From: Pinguiococcus pyrenoidosus
Taxonomy: Eukaryota > Sar > Pinguiophyceae > Pinguiochrysidales > Pinguiochrysidaceae
Assembly (NCBI GenBank): GCA_019677205.1
Contig: JAAMXY010000297.1
Span: forward strand, 1 to 16,684
DNA: 16,684 nt
Direction: 5' to 3'
The translations under genes and the position numbers were made by a program. Positions within the stretch are counted from its first letter, which is position 1. Every line of letters starts with the position of its first letter. The notes beneath the pieces were generated by a model that ran no database searches, was not told the DNA's origin, and saw nothing but the letters and a program-made list of their open reading frames with translations. Shown one piece after another: positions 1-9,142 of this stretch.

Positions 1-2357
1 TGCCGCAGAAAGTGCACTGGCGGCTCGTGTTTGAGCTTGCCGACCTGGCGAAGCGGGAGAATCGCATCCACCTCGCGAGGAGGCTGTTCGAGCAGGTGTG
101 CCGGATGCAGCCCTGCAGTGGCCAGGGGTGGGTCGAGTTCGCCAAGCTCGAGGAGGAGCGAGGAGCCTTCGACCGCGCGGCTCACGTGCTCCGCGTCGGC
201 CTCGAGTGCTGCGGCTACAACGAGCATCTCCTCTTCCGCGCCTTGCGCCTCGAGGAGAAGCGCGGCAACCTGACCGGAGCGAGGGAGCTCTTGGCGCCCC
301 TGTCCAACGAGCGCATAGACCAAGTGTGGAGGACGATTCTCGAAGGTGCTGCCCTGGAAGTGCGCGCGGGCAACTTCGACATAGCGCGCAAGGTGTACAA
401 ATATCTCATGGCGCACGTGGGCTGGTACGGCCCGATCTACCACGAAGCTTGTCGACTTGAAGAGAGAGCAGGTCGATTTAGCCACGCCAAGGCCATCGTT
501 CAGCGCGGGCTGCGAGAAGTCAGTCGGTACGGGCCGCTGTGGTTTGATGCGTTCCGCTTGTCGGAGAGGCTCGACATCGAGGATGGGACGGGGCTCATCG
601 CGATGGGGCACAGACCTCAGATGAAGCGGACCAGGGAGACCCTAGCGATGGCACTGAAGGTGATCACCAAGGAACTCGTCTGGAAGGTGCACTACGAACG
701 TGCTCAGATAGAAGATCGCGTGGCGGCGGCGCTCGCTCGCGGCCTCCAGTTGATACGGCAAGCCGGTGGGACGCCGCTGTCCGCCAACCAGCTCGTGCAG
801 GTGCGCAACGAGCTCCTCGTGCACTCGCGGTGGGCCTACGCCAACGCGGCCACGGCCTGCCCACCGAACCTCCGCTGGAAGGTGTGGCTCGCCGCCGCGC
901 GGACGGAGCTCGGCGTGGGGCGGGCGGACCTCGCTCGGCTGTTAGTGAAGAGGAGCATGAGAGAGATCCCGCCCAAGGCAAGGTACATGGCGTGGCTGGA
1001 GATGTCTCGGATCGAGGAATTCGTCGGCGACCTGGAGTCCGCGAGGCAGATCCTCTGCGCCGCGAGGCAGGAAGCCGTGACCGAGTGGAAGATCTTCCTG
1101 GAGTCCGTGATGCTGGAGCTCCGCAGTGGGCACATCCGGGAGGCGACGCTGCAGGCGGAGACGGCCCTCGAGGTGCACCGGGGCACCGGGAGGCTGTGGG
1201 CGGCGCTCATCACGCTGCGTGCCTCGGACGGAGTGACGGCCCAGGCGGCGGTCTTCCGCCGAGCGCTCCAGGAGGTGCCGAAGAGCGGCGAAGTGTGGGC
1301 CGAGGGGGCGCGGCTCCACCTCAACCCGCTCAGCCAGCTGTTTGACCCCGAGTGCGCCGCGCGGTTTCTGGAGTTTGCCATCCTCTTCACACCCCAGTAC
1401 GGGGACTCGTTCCTGGAGCTCATCCGGCTGCGGCTCGTCTTGAGATGCCTCCTGCCGCAGGCGCTGCTGCTCTACCGCCGGGGCAGGCATGCGCGGGAGG
1501 AGCATCTGGAGGACGCGGAGGCGGATGCGTCCACCGAGGTGAAGCAGAACGAGAAGGACCCGGACACGACCGTTCGCGTGAATGGCATCGACCTCCACCC
1601 CGTTCCCGCGCGCACCTTCGAGGGCGTGGACGTCTCCGACATCGACCTCCGCTGCGGCAATGCCGGGCCGAACTACGGATCGCTCTGGTTCCACTGCCGG
1701 GGCGGGCCGAGCGGCGGCGTGAACGGCCTCGTGCCTTGGTGCGGAGTTTCGAGCTCCGGCACGGTGCGCAAGGCTCGGGAGATGATGGCGAAGGAGCTTG
1801 CCAAGACGCAGGGCGTGTACGTCGCTGCGCTTCTCCGGTGGCTTCAGGTCCGCCACGACGCCATGCGGTACTCCCGGAAAGCCACCGCGGGGGCGAAGGA
1901 AGCTGCCGACGCCGCTTCCGACCCGGAGCAGGAGATTGCCAGCCTGGAGGCGCTCCTGGGCAAGCTGGACCTCGACGACAGGGACAAGCAGGGGGTCGCT
2001 CTGGACAAATCGGCGGGGACCGAGAGCTCCGGTGGCGCGGCCCCTGCGAACTTCGGTGCTGGCTTTGGCATTGGACCGGGCTATGGCTTGGCCGCTCTCA
2101 TCGCCGTGACGTGCGACCCGAACCTTACGCACGGGTGGCGTGGGCGGGCGCTTCCGCCGGTGTCGCGCTCGTTTTCTGCCAACCTCGAACGGGCACAGCA
2201 GCGCCGAGCGGCCGTGTCCGGAGAGCCGTTTGACCTGAGGCTCGAGGACTTCAGCTTGGGCATGGTGGGACTGAGTCGACTCATGTCGCGCGTCTCGGAG
2301 CTTCCCGACGAGCAGCGACTGCGATACCTGCTGGGTACCGACAACATCAACGTGTAA
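1..2357 (+). CDS. HAT/TPR-like helical-repeat protein, 5' partial
   Basis: The reading frame is open from the left edge (first full codon at position 3) to TAA at 2355-2357. No ATG occurs near the edge, so the true start lies outside the window. Roughly the first 1450 bases encode repeated helix pairs with the half-a-TPR (HAT) pattern: a Trp, a few residues on a Glu, then Gly-x-x-x-x-Ala-Arg. Examples are WVEFAKLEEERG (about 132-167) and WLEMSRIEEFVGDLESAR (about 993-1046). HAT repeats are typical of RNA-processing scaffolds such as Crooked neck, Prp6 and Rna14, and of organelle mRNA factors such as HCF107/Mbb1, so an RNA-related scaffold role is inferred, not shown. After the repeats comes a compact block with TPQYGDSFLELIRL (about 1390-1431) and NYGSLWFHC (about 1672-1698), then a Gly/Ala-rich linker and a C-terminal tail. 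I cannot assign an ortholog. No intron is needed in the visible part. It converges with the SOD gene, with 762 bp between the stops. Confidence 0.85.
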   Translation, partial: PQKVHWRLVFELADLAKRENRIHLARRLFEQVCRMQPCSGQGWVEFAKLEEERGAFDRAAHVLRVGLECCGYNEHLLFRALRLEEKRGNLTGARELLAPLSNERIDQVWRTILEGAALEVRAGNFDIARKVYKYLMAHVGWYGPIYHEACRLEERAGRFSHAKAIVQRGLREVSRYGPLWFDAFRLSERLDIEDGTGLIAMGHRPQMKRTRETLAMALKVITKELVWKVHYERAQIEDRVAAALARGLQLIRQAGGTPLSANQLVQVRNELLVHSRWAYANAATACPPNLRWKVWLAAARTELGVGRADLARLLVKRSMREIPPKARYMAWLEMSRIEEFVGDLESARQILCAARQEAVTEWKIFLESVMLELRSGHIREATLQAETALEVHRGTGRLWAALITLRASDGVTAQAAVFRRALQEVPKSGEVWAEGARLHLNPLSQLFDPECAARFLEFAILFTPQYGDSFLELIRLRLVLRCLLPQALLLYRRGRHAREEHLEDAEADASTEVKQNEKDPDTTVRVNGIDLHPVPARTFEGVDVSDIDLRCGNAGPNYGSLWFHCRGGPSGGVNGLVPWCGVSSSGTVRKAREMMAKELAKTQGVYVAALLRWLQVRHDAMRYSRKATAGAKEAADAASDPEQEIASLEALLGKLDLDDRDKQGVALDKSAGTESSGGAAPANFGAGFGIGPGYGLAALIAVTCDPNLTHGWRGRALPPVSRSFSANLERAQQRRAAVSGEPFDLRLEDFSLGMVGLSRLMSRVSELPDEQRLRYLLGTDNINV

Positions 2358-3119
2358 ATACCGAGCATTGCACACAAGGTGCACGCCGACAACGCTTCGC
2401 GGCCTTGTGTCTTCGTGATCTTCCGAGGAGGCTGTGCAGGGTGCCCTTGTTGTGCAAGCCCTCCCACTTAGCAGAGCGAGATGAGACGACGTTGTCAGCC
2501 GCATAGAGTAGCATAGCAATCAACAAGAGGCGAGAAATCGGTCTCCAGGCTGTCTGATTCAGTTCGATAGCAGGAGCGGAGATGGTACTCAAGAGAGCTA
2601 CAGAATCGCTCGGCACGAACGGCCCCCGTGCTCAAAGTAGTGGCGCGTGCCGAGCGCTTATTTTCTCAAAGTGGAGAAAAAGGTCATAGAGGAATCGTGT
2701 GCTTGTTCGTGAGTGATTCTATGAAGTACGTGTCCGTATATTGACGGCTGCTGCGCAGCAAGGTGGTTGGTGGTTGAGCCTCTTGGAGCTGATGACAATT
2801 CTGCTAACTAGACCCCTGATTCAAGTGGCGCGACCGAGTTGCGAGCCTTGTCTGGCGGCCAGGGCGATCAATCTGGGCGCGCTCGCGCCCCCATCGAGTT
2901 TCACATCTTAGAGATCGAGTGGAAACTCTAGTGCTGTGTTTGGACGTGAGGCTCCAGAGAGGATTCCAACGAAGAAATTTATGCGAGGAGCTTCCTCCCC
3001 TCGACATCCTCACAAAGACACATCGATTCGACATCCACTTCCGCCTGGAACTCGACCAACTACGGGAACGCCTGAAAGGGGCCGCGTCTCCAAGCGGGCT
3101 TCGTGGACGACTGCGGCGC
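2358..3119. other. Intergenic region between convergent genes
   Basis: These 762 bp hold the 3' flanks of the HAT-repeat gene (+) and the SOD gene (-). Only short, unconvincing open frames are present on either strand, with no recognisable domain. I see no tRNA or other RNA gene. The one structured element I noticed is a small hairpin at 2661-2680. Confidence 0.6.
2661..2680. repeat. Short inverted repeat (hairpin)
   Basis: TTTTCTC at 2661-2667 and GAGAAAA at 2674-2680 form a perfect 7-bp stem with a 6-base loop. It lies about 300 bp after the stop of the HAT-repeat gene. It might be part of a 3' untranslated region, but a stem this short also arises by chance, and no function is claimed. 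Confidence 0.35.
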
Positions 3120-4055
3120 CTACGCCTTGGCCGCGCTCAGGCGCGCTGCGACGTCTTTCCAGTTGGCGATCTGCCAGATCGCTTTGACGTAATCCGGCCG
3201 GACGTTCTTGTAGTCCAGGTAGTAGGCGTGCTCCCAGACGTCGATGCCGAAGAGGGGCACCAGGCCCGTGGTCGCTTCCAGAGGATCCTGGTTCGCGCAG
3301 GTGGCTATCTTCAGCGCGCCGCTCTCCTTGTCATAGCCTAGCCAACCCCATCCCGACCCCTGCACTGCGACTGTGGCCGCCGACATCTTGGTCTGCAGCG
3401 CGTCCAGGGAGCCGAACTGCGCATCGATCATCGTCGCCAGCTCGCCTTCTGGCGGCGCGTACTCGCTCGGCGGGCACAGGTTCTCCCAGAAGATGGAGTG
3501 GTTCAGATGGCCACCCCCATTGAACTGCCATATCGCCACATTCGCGAAGAAGAGAGCGGAAGGTTGCCAAGATACCAAAAGGTCAGAGCAGCGGCGGCGC
3601 CTCGACTTCCACGTGCTTCCATGTTCTCACACGCGCTCTCCACCACTCGTGTGTTATCACATCCGGCCGAAAAACTAAGCAAAAGGCCTTCTCTCCCACG
3701 CGCGATGCACAAAACCCAAACTTCTTTTGCGCCAAAAGATTCCGCCGGAATTCTGAAGCGAAAGATCCGCGCACGCGCAGCTTCCCGCGGGCCTCACCTT
3801 GATGGCGCCTTGCAGCTGAATGGCAGTGGAGATGTCTCCGGCCTTCTCCGCTGCCTCCAGCTTTTCCATGGCCGCGTTGATGCCGTTGACGTAGGTGTTG
3901 TGGTGTTTACTGTGGTGGAGTTCCATGATCTGTCCGGAGATCACGGGTTCCAGAGCGCCATAGTCGTACTGGAGATCCGGAAGCACCGCCGGGGTGAAGC
4001 TGCGGCTGGTGGACAGCACTGCGCGTCGAGCGGAGAAGCGAGCAGTCGAAAGCAT
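3120..4055 (-). CDS. SOD2: Mitochondrial manganese superoxide dismutase (two exons)
   Basis: The enzyme dismutates superoxide to oxygen and hydrogen peroxide. The two exons, complement(3798-4055) and complement(3120-3524), join in phase 0 to give 220 aa, the usual length for a MnSOD precursor. Removing the 273-bp intron joins ...LQGAIK to FNGGGHLNH..., restoring the family sequence without a gap. The metal ligands are His47 (in LHHSKHH), His95 (in GGGHLNH), Asp181 and His185 (in DVWEHAYY). Tyr55 matches the active-site Tyr34 of human SOD2. Gln165 in NQDPL together with Gly in GGGH at the other position favours manganese over iron. Residues 1 to about 24 are rich in Ser, Ala and Arg without acidic residues, as in a mitochondrial presequence, and the mature protein starts near [13 protein letters not shown]. 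The ATG at 4055 is the first in frame and has A at -3. The gene is divergent from THOC2, with 490 bp between the start codons. Confidence 0.97.
3525..3797 (-). other. Spliceosomal intron of the MnSOD gene
   Basis: This is a 273-bp GT-AG intron on the minus strand, with donor AAG|GTGAGG and acceptor ATGGCAG|TTC. Both flanking exons match the SOD family right up to the junction, which fixes both ends. It lies in phase 0 between the two halves of the N-terminal hairpin domain. Confidence 0.93.
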
Positions 4056-4135
4056 TCTTCAAACACGTCGCTACGCAGGCCAAAGCTTCTGTGGCTTCGG
4101 CTCAACGACGGCGGAAAGACCAAGAAGATCCGATG

Positions 4136-4315
4136 TTTTTAAATTACTCAGCTATCTGTATCTTAACTTCTTTTTACGTTCAATAAGATAATTAATGACA
4201 GACTTATTTTGAAGATATTATGAAAATTTATATTGAATATGTAATATCACTATAATAAGATTTTGATGCTGTATTAAAATATACAAAATTATATTTAAAA
4301 AAGCAAAATTTCCTG
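4136..4315. other. AT-rich island (about 19% GC)
   Basis: By hand count, 4141-4310 has 32 G or C in 170 bases (about 19%), against roughly 60% in the neighbouring genes. It consists of A and T runs with no tandem unit. It carries no convincing coding sequence: the minus strand is open only briefly. It could be a nucleosome-depleted bidirectional promoter or a fragment of organellar DNA inserted in the nucleus. The sequence alone does not decide. Confidence 0.75.
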
Positions 4316-4378
4316 CTTCTTGGGCCATCTGATGCAATCTGCACCGCCTGCAGTGCAGACCGTGAAATCTCGCTGCGT

Positions 4379-4388
4379 ATCAGCTGAT
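4379..4388. promoter_or_regulatory. ATCAGCTGAT palindrome upstream of THOC2
   Basis: This exact 10-bp palindrome (CAGCTG E-box core with AT flanks, followed by TGG) lies in the SOD/THOC2 divergent promoter. Its TCAGCTGA core recurs twice in the TrmB/protease promoter (10375 and 10425) and once near the right edge (16586). A regulatory role is inferred from recurrence and position only. Confidence 0.4.
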
Positions 4389-4545
4389 TGGACGCGCAGC
4401 TTTGCGTCCCAGAGAGCGCAGTGCAGCCGCGTCTCTGCAGAGCCCTCTGCGCGAAGAGTACGCAAAGTGCGTATGGGGTGTCACTGGGCTTGAGACGCCC
4501 CAGGCAGTTCCGCAAGAGAAGCGGCGTGGAGAGCGGCGCCAGAAG

Positions 4546-7500
4546 ATGAGCGCCGGAGGTCTGAGCGGTCCCGCGCTCGATGAGCTCAAGGCCGGCGCCA
4601 AGTCTCCCGCGAATGCTCCGACCCAGGTGGACAGAGAACTGCGCTCGGTGCGCGAGATCGGCGGAGAGGCGTTTTCCGCGGTGGCGCACGATCTCGTGGA
4701 GTTTCTGTGCAAAGGCACTTTGGCGCCGGAGCGACTCGCGAGATTCTGTGCCGACGCCGGCGTGTTGAGCGACGAGAAGGCTCTTCAAGCCTTTGCCGAT
4801 GTCATCTGGAGCCACGGCGCGTTGGCCAATGCAGACGCCAGTGCCAACGCCAGTGCCAAAGCCAATGCCGCGACGGATCCAAAAAGGAGCGGCGGAGAGG
4901 CGAGGAGCATGCCGTTCAAGCGCCTCGCGGCGTTTGCCCGACAGCTGGTGGACGCGGAGAAAGGCAATGCGCTCCCCCGCAAGGTGCTGATGACGACCTT
5001 GTCCCTAGATCTGCTAGAGGAATCCAGGTGCGACGAACGAATTGCACAAACACTCTCGAAATGGCTTGGCTTCAGAGGGGAAGTAACCCACAACCCGCAA
5101 CCCGCAACCCGCAACCCGACCATCAGGATGATTGCCGATGAGAAGGCCATGTTCAACAGGCTGCGGAGGATGAACACCGCCATTGTGTACCGGCAGCACC
5201 GATACAATCTCATGCACGAAGAAACGGAAGGTGCGCAATCTGCGGGCAAAGCTCCCGAGGCGACGAGCAATCGCTAAGGCGTTCCGCTGCCGGACAGGCT
5301 ATGCAAAGGTCCTGACGCTGCTCAACGAGCTGAACGTGGAGAACCTGCGGACGACCATGTCCTCCCTGCACTCGCTCCTGGGCTTCTTCGACCTCGATCC
5401 CAATCACGTGCTCAATCTGATTCTGGACGCCTTCGAGCTCGATCTGTCCAACTCCGCGTTCCTTGAGCTGCTCAGCAACTTCCGGGAGCGCAACTTGCCC
5501 CACATCCTGGGCTTCAAGTTCACGCAGTACCGCAATGAGGCGCTCATCAAAAGGAAGATGCGACCGGTGGCCTCGGGAGGCTCCGGAGCGGCCGCGGCGT
5601 ACGATGACGACGACGAGGAAGGCGCCTGCGAGGACGACGAGGTGAAGGCGCTGCCAACGCCAGAGACGCTGTACCGCCTCACCGCAGTGCTCCTTTGCCT
5701 GAGGCACGTGGCATTCTACGATCTGTTGCCGTATCTCGACCCCGGCCTCGAAGACTTGAAGGCCGAGCAGGACGCCTTCGACAAGGACCTTGATGCCGAA
5801 GTGAAGAAGTTCGGGAGGCGATCTCTCAACGACAAGAGCGGCGACGACGCGGAAAGCTCGTCAACCACCGAAGACGATGCTTCCGGAGTCCCGCTCCTGG
5901 GGAGCCTTTCGGCTACAATGAGTGCCACGAAGCTTGGGCGCGACGGAGACTCGCAGATCATGGGCGTGCTCGTGGCGCTCCTGAAGCTTCGGTGCTGGCA
6001 CGAAGCGAGGCCACTGCTCAGAATGCTGGCCTATCATGGCATCGAAGCGGCCCGGTATCCGGCGGTCGCGGGAGCGCTTTGCTCCTTCCTGGAGTACGTC
6101 ATTGGGGACCGGGTCCAAGGAAAGGACGGCGGCCTAGGACTCTCTCCAGCGGCTCCGGCGCCTTCTCCAGATGACGGGCTGACGAGCATTCAGCGTGCGC
6201 GCGCACGGGCACGCCTGTCTGTCGGCGGCAACAAGGAGGACATCTCGCTTGCAGCAGACTACGCGGAGCCAGTTTTAGCGCAAGCGGTCAGGAGAGAGAC
6301 CCTCGCGGACGAAGATGCGTTCGGCTTGTGTCTCCAGATCTGCGAGTGGCTTGGGGTCTACCTCGCCAGAGACCCAAAGCTCCTTTTCACGCTGACTCGA
6401 TTCCTCGCTCCCTTCGTGGAGAGCGACGCTTCCGCGCAGAAGGCGAAGCTGGTGATGAAAATGTCCATGCTGCCCGGATTGAGCATGCAGGCAACACCGA
6501 ACCCGGCGCTGGCCTATTCGGTGTTCAACCTGCTCTCCAAGCTTCCCTACAGCCAGAGATATGAACTGTATGACTCGCTGCACGGCGGAGCCACGGAGAA
6601 GGATGGGCTAAAGGGCCACGTCAAGCACCCTCTGCAGTGCCTGGCGGAGATGAAGGCCGGTCGGTATACACGGTACTTCCTGAAGCGGCTGTCGGCGGAG
6701 AATGCCAAGCTGGTCGGGAGGCAGCTGGCTCTTGTTGCGCACAGCTGCCCGCATATTCTCTTTCGGATCATCCTGCAGCAGATTGAGACCTACGGCAACT
6801 TCATCCAGCCGGTGGTGGATGCGCTGAAGAGCATGACTCCCTACGCCCTCGACGTGCTGTCGTACAGCATCATCGTCGCGCTGGGCAGCAACAGCTCCTC
6901 GGCGGCAAGCACGGACGGTCTCGGCTTCTCGGCGTGGATCCAGAGCCTTGCGCATTTCGTCGGCGTCGCCTACAGCAAGTACCCAGCGATGGAGCTGAGG
7001 GGCGTGATGCGCTTCATGGCGACGAAGCTTCGGGAGATGGACGGTGCGCACATCGTGGTGCTCAAGGAGCTCCTGCACCGGATGGGCGGCTCCACGCCAC
7101 CAGAGGGCCTCGACGCGGACCAGACCGAGGGCCGCTGCGGCGGATCTGCCTTGCGGCGGGAGACGGTGAGCTACGGAATCAAGAGCCGATTCAACAAGAA
7201 AGCGGCGGCCACGCTGAAGAGCGTTGTGCTCGAGAATGCGCAATTTCTTGAGCTCTGCGGCCTCATCTGCAAGCTTCGGAACCGGGTCATCTACCTTCCA
7301 GACTCGACGAACGAGTTCGGAGAGGAGAAGGACCTGCCGTTGAAGGTTCTGGGCTCGACGGCGGACTCGTGTCAGTCCGCGCTTGTGCTGCTGCTCGATT
7401 TCCTGGAGGACAACTGCGACACCGAAGAGCTGCTTCTCCATCTTCCGTCGCCCGTGGAGCTGATTGCGAAGTACGAGATTGAGCTTCCCGTCGCGTTTCA

Positions 7501-9049
7501 GCTGGCGCGGCCGCTTTTCCGTGCCGCCATCGTCAGCCGTCTCGACGCGGAAGCGAAAGATGAAGCCATGGAAGTTGAGGCGCCGGAGACCGGACTCGAG
7601 AAGTGGTATCCTTTCCAGGAGGACTTTGGCAGCATGCTGAAGCCCTTGCACGCCGACTCGGAGATCTGGGGCAGCGTCCCGGCGAAGGTGTACACCCTCT
7701 TCTGGATCCTTGGTCCCCAAGACGTGTACACGCCGGTCGAGAAGTACGAGAAAGAGATCGAGCGGCTGCAGGGGGACCTCGCGCACCTCAAGAGCGGAAG
7801 TCAGGGGTCGGGCGGGAGCAGCGACAAGTCAGATACCTCCAAGTTGGAGAAGGAGAGCCGGAAGGCGCTGGAAGAGCTCGAAGCGGAGTATGCCGCTCAC
7901 GTGGAGAAGGTCCAGTCCATTCGGAGTCTGCTGAAAGACAACTTGCCAAGCTGGTTCGAGGCAAGCGACGCGGACAACGACAACGCCATTGGCGGGACCG
8001 TCACGGCGCTTCTGCAGGCGTGCGTTCACGCAAGGGCGCCTTTCATGCCAGAGGACGCTTTCTACTGCTCCAAGTTCTTCTTCATGCTCCATGAGCTGGG
8101 GGTGGAGCATTTCTCGACGCTTGAGTACGTCGAGAGGGTGAGCGAGCTGACCGTGAGTATGCTCTACGCGGTCACGCAGATGGAGGCCTCGAATGTCAGC
8201 TTCTTCCTGAGGGACTATCTGGGCAAGCTGGTGCTCTGGAAGACGGACGCGAAGGCCTTCGAGGACGCTGCGGCCCTGCCCGGCCTGAAGCGGAATGGGG
8301 AGGCGCTCACTCAGGCGGCGTTTGGCACGGTCGTTGATGGCGTGCACGACAAGATCATGGAGGTGGTGACCAACTGTCTGGACAGCGACGCGTACATCTA
8401 TGTTCGAGCGGCTGTCGTCGTGATGAATCAGCTGATGGGCCTCTTCCCTTTCAACACCAGTGGAATCGAGAAGCTCATGGAGCGCCTGAAGCGCTTTGCG
8501 ACGGATGAGCGCCAAGATGTCAAGACCATGTCCAACAGGCTGCGGGCGGATCTGCAGAAGCAGCTGAAGCTCACGAAGGACATGGAGCGGAAGGGCCGCA
8601 ATCGGGCGGGCGGCCAGGGAAGGAGGCGCCCCGCGTCCGAGATGAGCGCGGCAAGGAGCTCTGGCGGAGGCGAGAGCTCCACGCAGAAGAAGGGCAGCGA
8701 GCCAGCCGAGAAGAAGCTTCGGAGGGACGATCGCGCCTCGGCGGATGCATCCACGGAAGAAGACCTGAAGCGACAGGCAGCCGTCCGCGCCCTGGTGAGG
8801 AAGAAGGGCTCCGGAGCCGCGGGAGCTGCGAAGGCGCCTTCTGTGACGCCGATGAATGCTTCTGCGCCGTATGCACCGCCCCGTGGGCCTCTTCCAGCGC
8901 ACCATGCGCACAGCATGGCGAACGCCAGGCCCATGAGCTTCGCGGCCCAGCCCCTGCAGCCGCAAAACCGGGGACCTGCACGGTCCTACACGCCCACGGG
9001 CTACCGCAGAGAGCGGGACGATCGCGGCCGCCGGCAGCCTAGGAGATAG
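4546..9049 (+). CDS. THOC2: THO complex subunit 2 (three exons)
   Basis: THOC2/Tho2 is the scaffold of the nuclear THO complex, which couples transcription to mRNP packaging and export within TREX. Exons 4546-5027, 5127-5230 and 5298-9049 give 1445 aa, in the family range. Recognisable family segments run in order. First is RQHRYNLMHEETEGYAK across the second intron. Then come SLLGFFDLDPNHVLNLILD and HILGFKFTQYRNEA (about residues 210-270). The Tho2 middle domain includes SLAHFVGVAYSKYP (about 740-790). A Glu/Lys-rich coiled coil lies at about 1010-1075, and the Tho2 C-terminal domain includes FYCSKFFFMLHELG (about 1100-1230). From about 1290 the tail is a low-complexity Arg/Lys/Ser/Pro-rich segment ending in RRQPRR, like the basic nucleic-acid-binding tails of other Tho2 proteins. 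The ATG at 4546 is the first in frame and has A at -3. The stop lies 93 bp from that of the convergent TrmB gene. I see no other THO subunit in the window. Confidence 0.95.
5028..5126 (+). other. THOC2 intron 1, 99 bp and in frame
   Basis: The donor is TCCAG|GTGCGA and the acceptor ACCATCAG|GATG. The length is a multiple of three and contains no stop, so it also reads through as 33 residues. It is called an intron because removing it joins DLLEESR to MIADEKAMFNR, which then aligns without a gap with the human THOC2 segment as I recall it. The extra residues (Asn-Pro-Gln-Pro-Ala-Thr-Arg type) come from a simple repeat. The donor resembles that of intron 2 (GTGCGC). Confidence 0.8.
5084..5121. 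repeat. CAACCCG heptamer tandem repeat
   Basis: Four perfect copies of CAACCCG lie at 5091-5118, preceded by a related TAACCCA. The array sits wholly inside THOC2 intron 1, just before its acceptor. It resembles telomere-type heptamers in form but is not a telomere sequence I recognise. Confidence 0.85.
5231..5297 (+). other. THOC2 intron 2, 67 bp
   Basis: The donor is GGAAG|GTGCGC and the acceptor CCGGACAG|GCTATG. Splicing gives ...HEETEGYAKVL..., the conserved junction seen in THOC2 proteins. The unspliced frame ends at TAA (5275-5277), so splicing is required. CGCTAAG, about 20 bases before the acceptor, could be the branch point. Confidence 0.95.
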
Positions 9050-9142
9050 GGAGATAGATTAACTTCCGGCGATGCTTGTCAGTACCGCGGTATGATGGCA
9101 CGCTGTGCGAGCTTGGCAGGGAGGCGGGAGTGCTCTCAACGC
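9050..9142. other. 93-bp convergent 3' spacer of THOC2 and TrmB
   Basis: Only 93 bp separate the two stop codons, so the 3' untranslated regions of the converging transcripts almost certainly overlap or abut. I see no canonical AATAAA polyadenylation signal on either strand here. Confidence 0.6.

Larger units (their letters stand above)
4056..4545. promoter_or_regulatory. Divergent promoter region between MnSOD and THOC2
   Basis: These 490 bp separate the start codons of two divergently transcribed genes and should hold both promoters. The segment is compositionally split: 4136-4315 is extremely AT-rich, while the sequences on either side have the normal high GC. An exact palindrome ATCAGCTGAT lies at 4379-4388, about 158 bp before the THOC2 start. 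I see no clear TATA box that can be told apart from the AT-rich background. Confidence 0.6.

Noticed and set aside
942-2519. A 525-codon minus-strand open frame opposite the HAT-repeat gene
   Set aside because: It is antisense to a gene with clear repeat structure. The product is Arg/His/Pro/Ala-rich with no domain, as expected from high GC at third codon positions.
5091-5118. CAACCCG array as an internal telomere remnant
   Set aside because: The unit does not match a telomere repeat I know, it is only four copies, and it lies inside an intron of a conserved gene.
6608-7786. A 392-codon minus-strand open frame inside THOC2
   Set aside because: It is a shadow of the THOC2 exon. The plus strand carries conserved Tho2 sequence, and the antisense product has no recognisable feature.
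7829-8965. A 378-codon minus-strand open frame opposite the THOC2 C-terminus
   Set aside because: Same reason: antisense to conserved coding sequence, with a composition-driven Arg/Leu-rich product.
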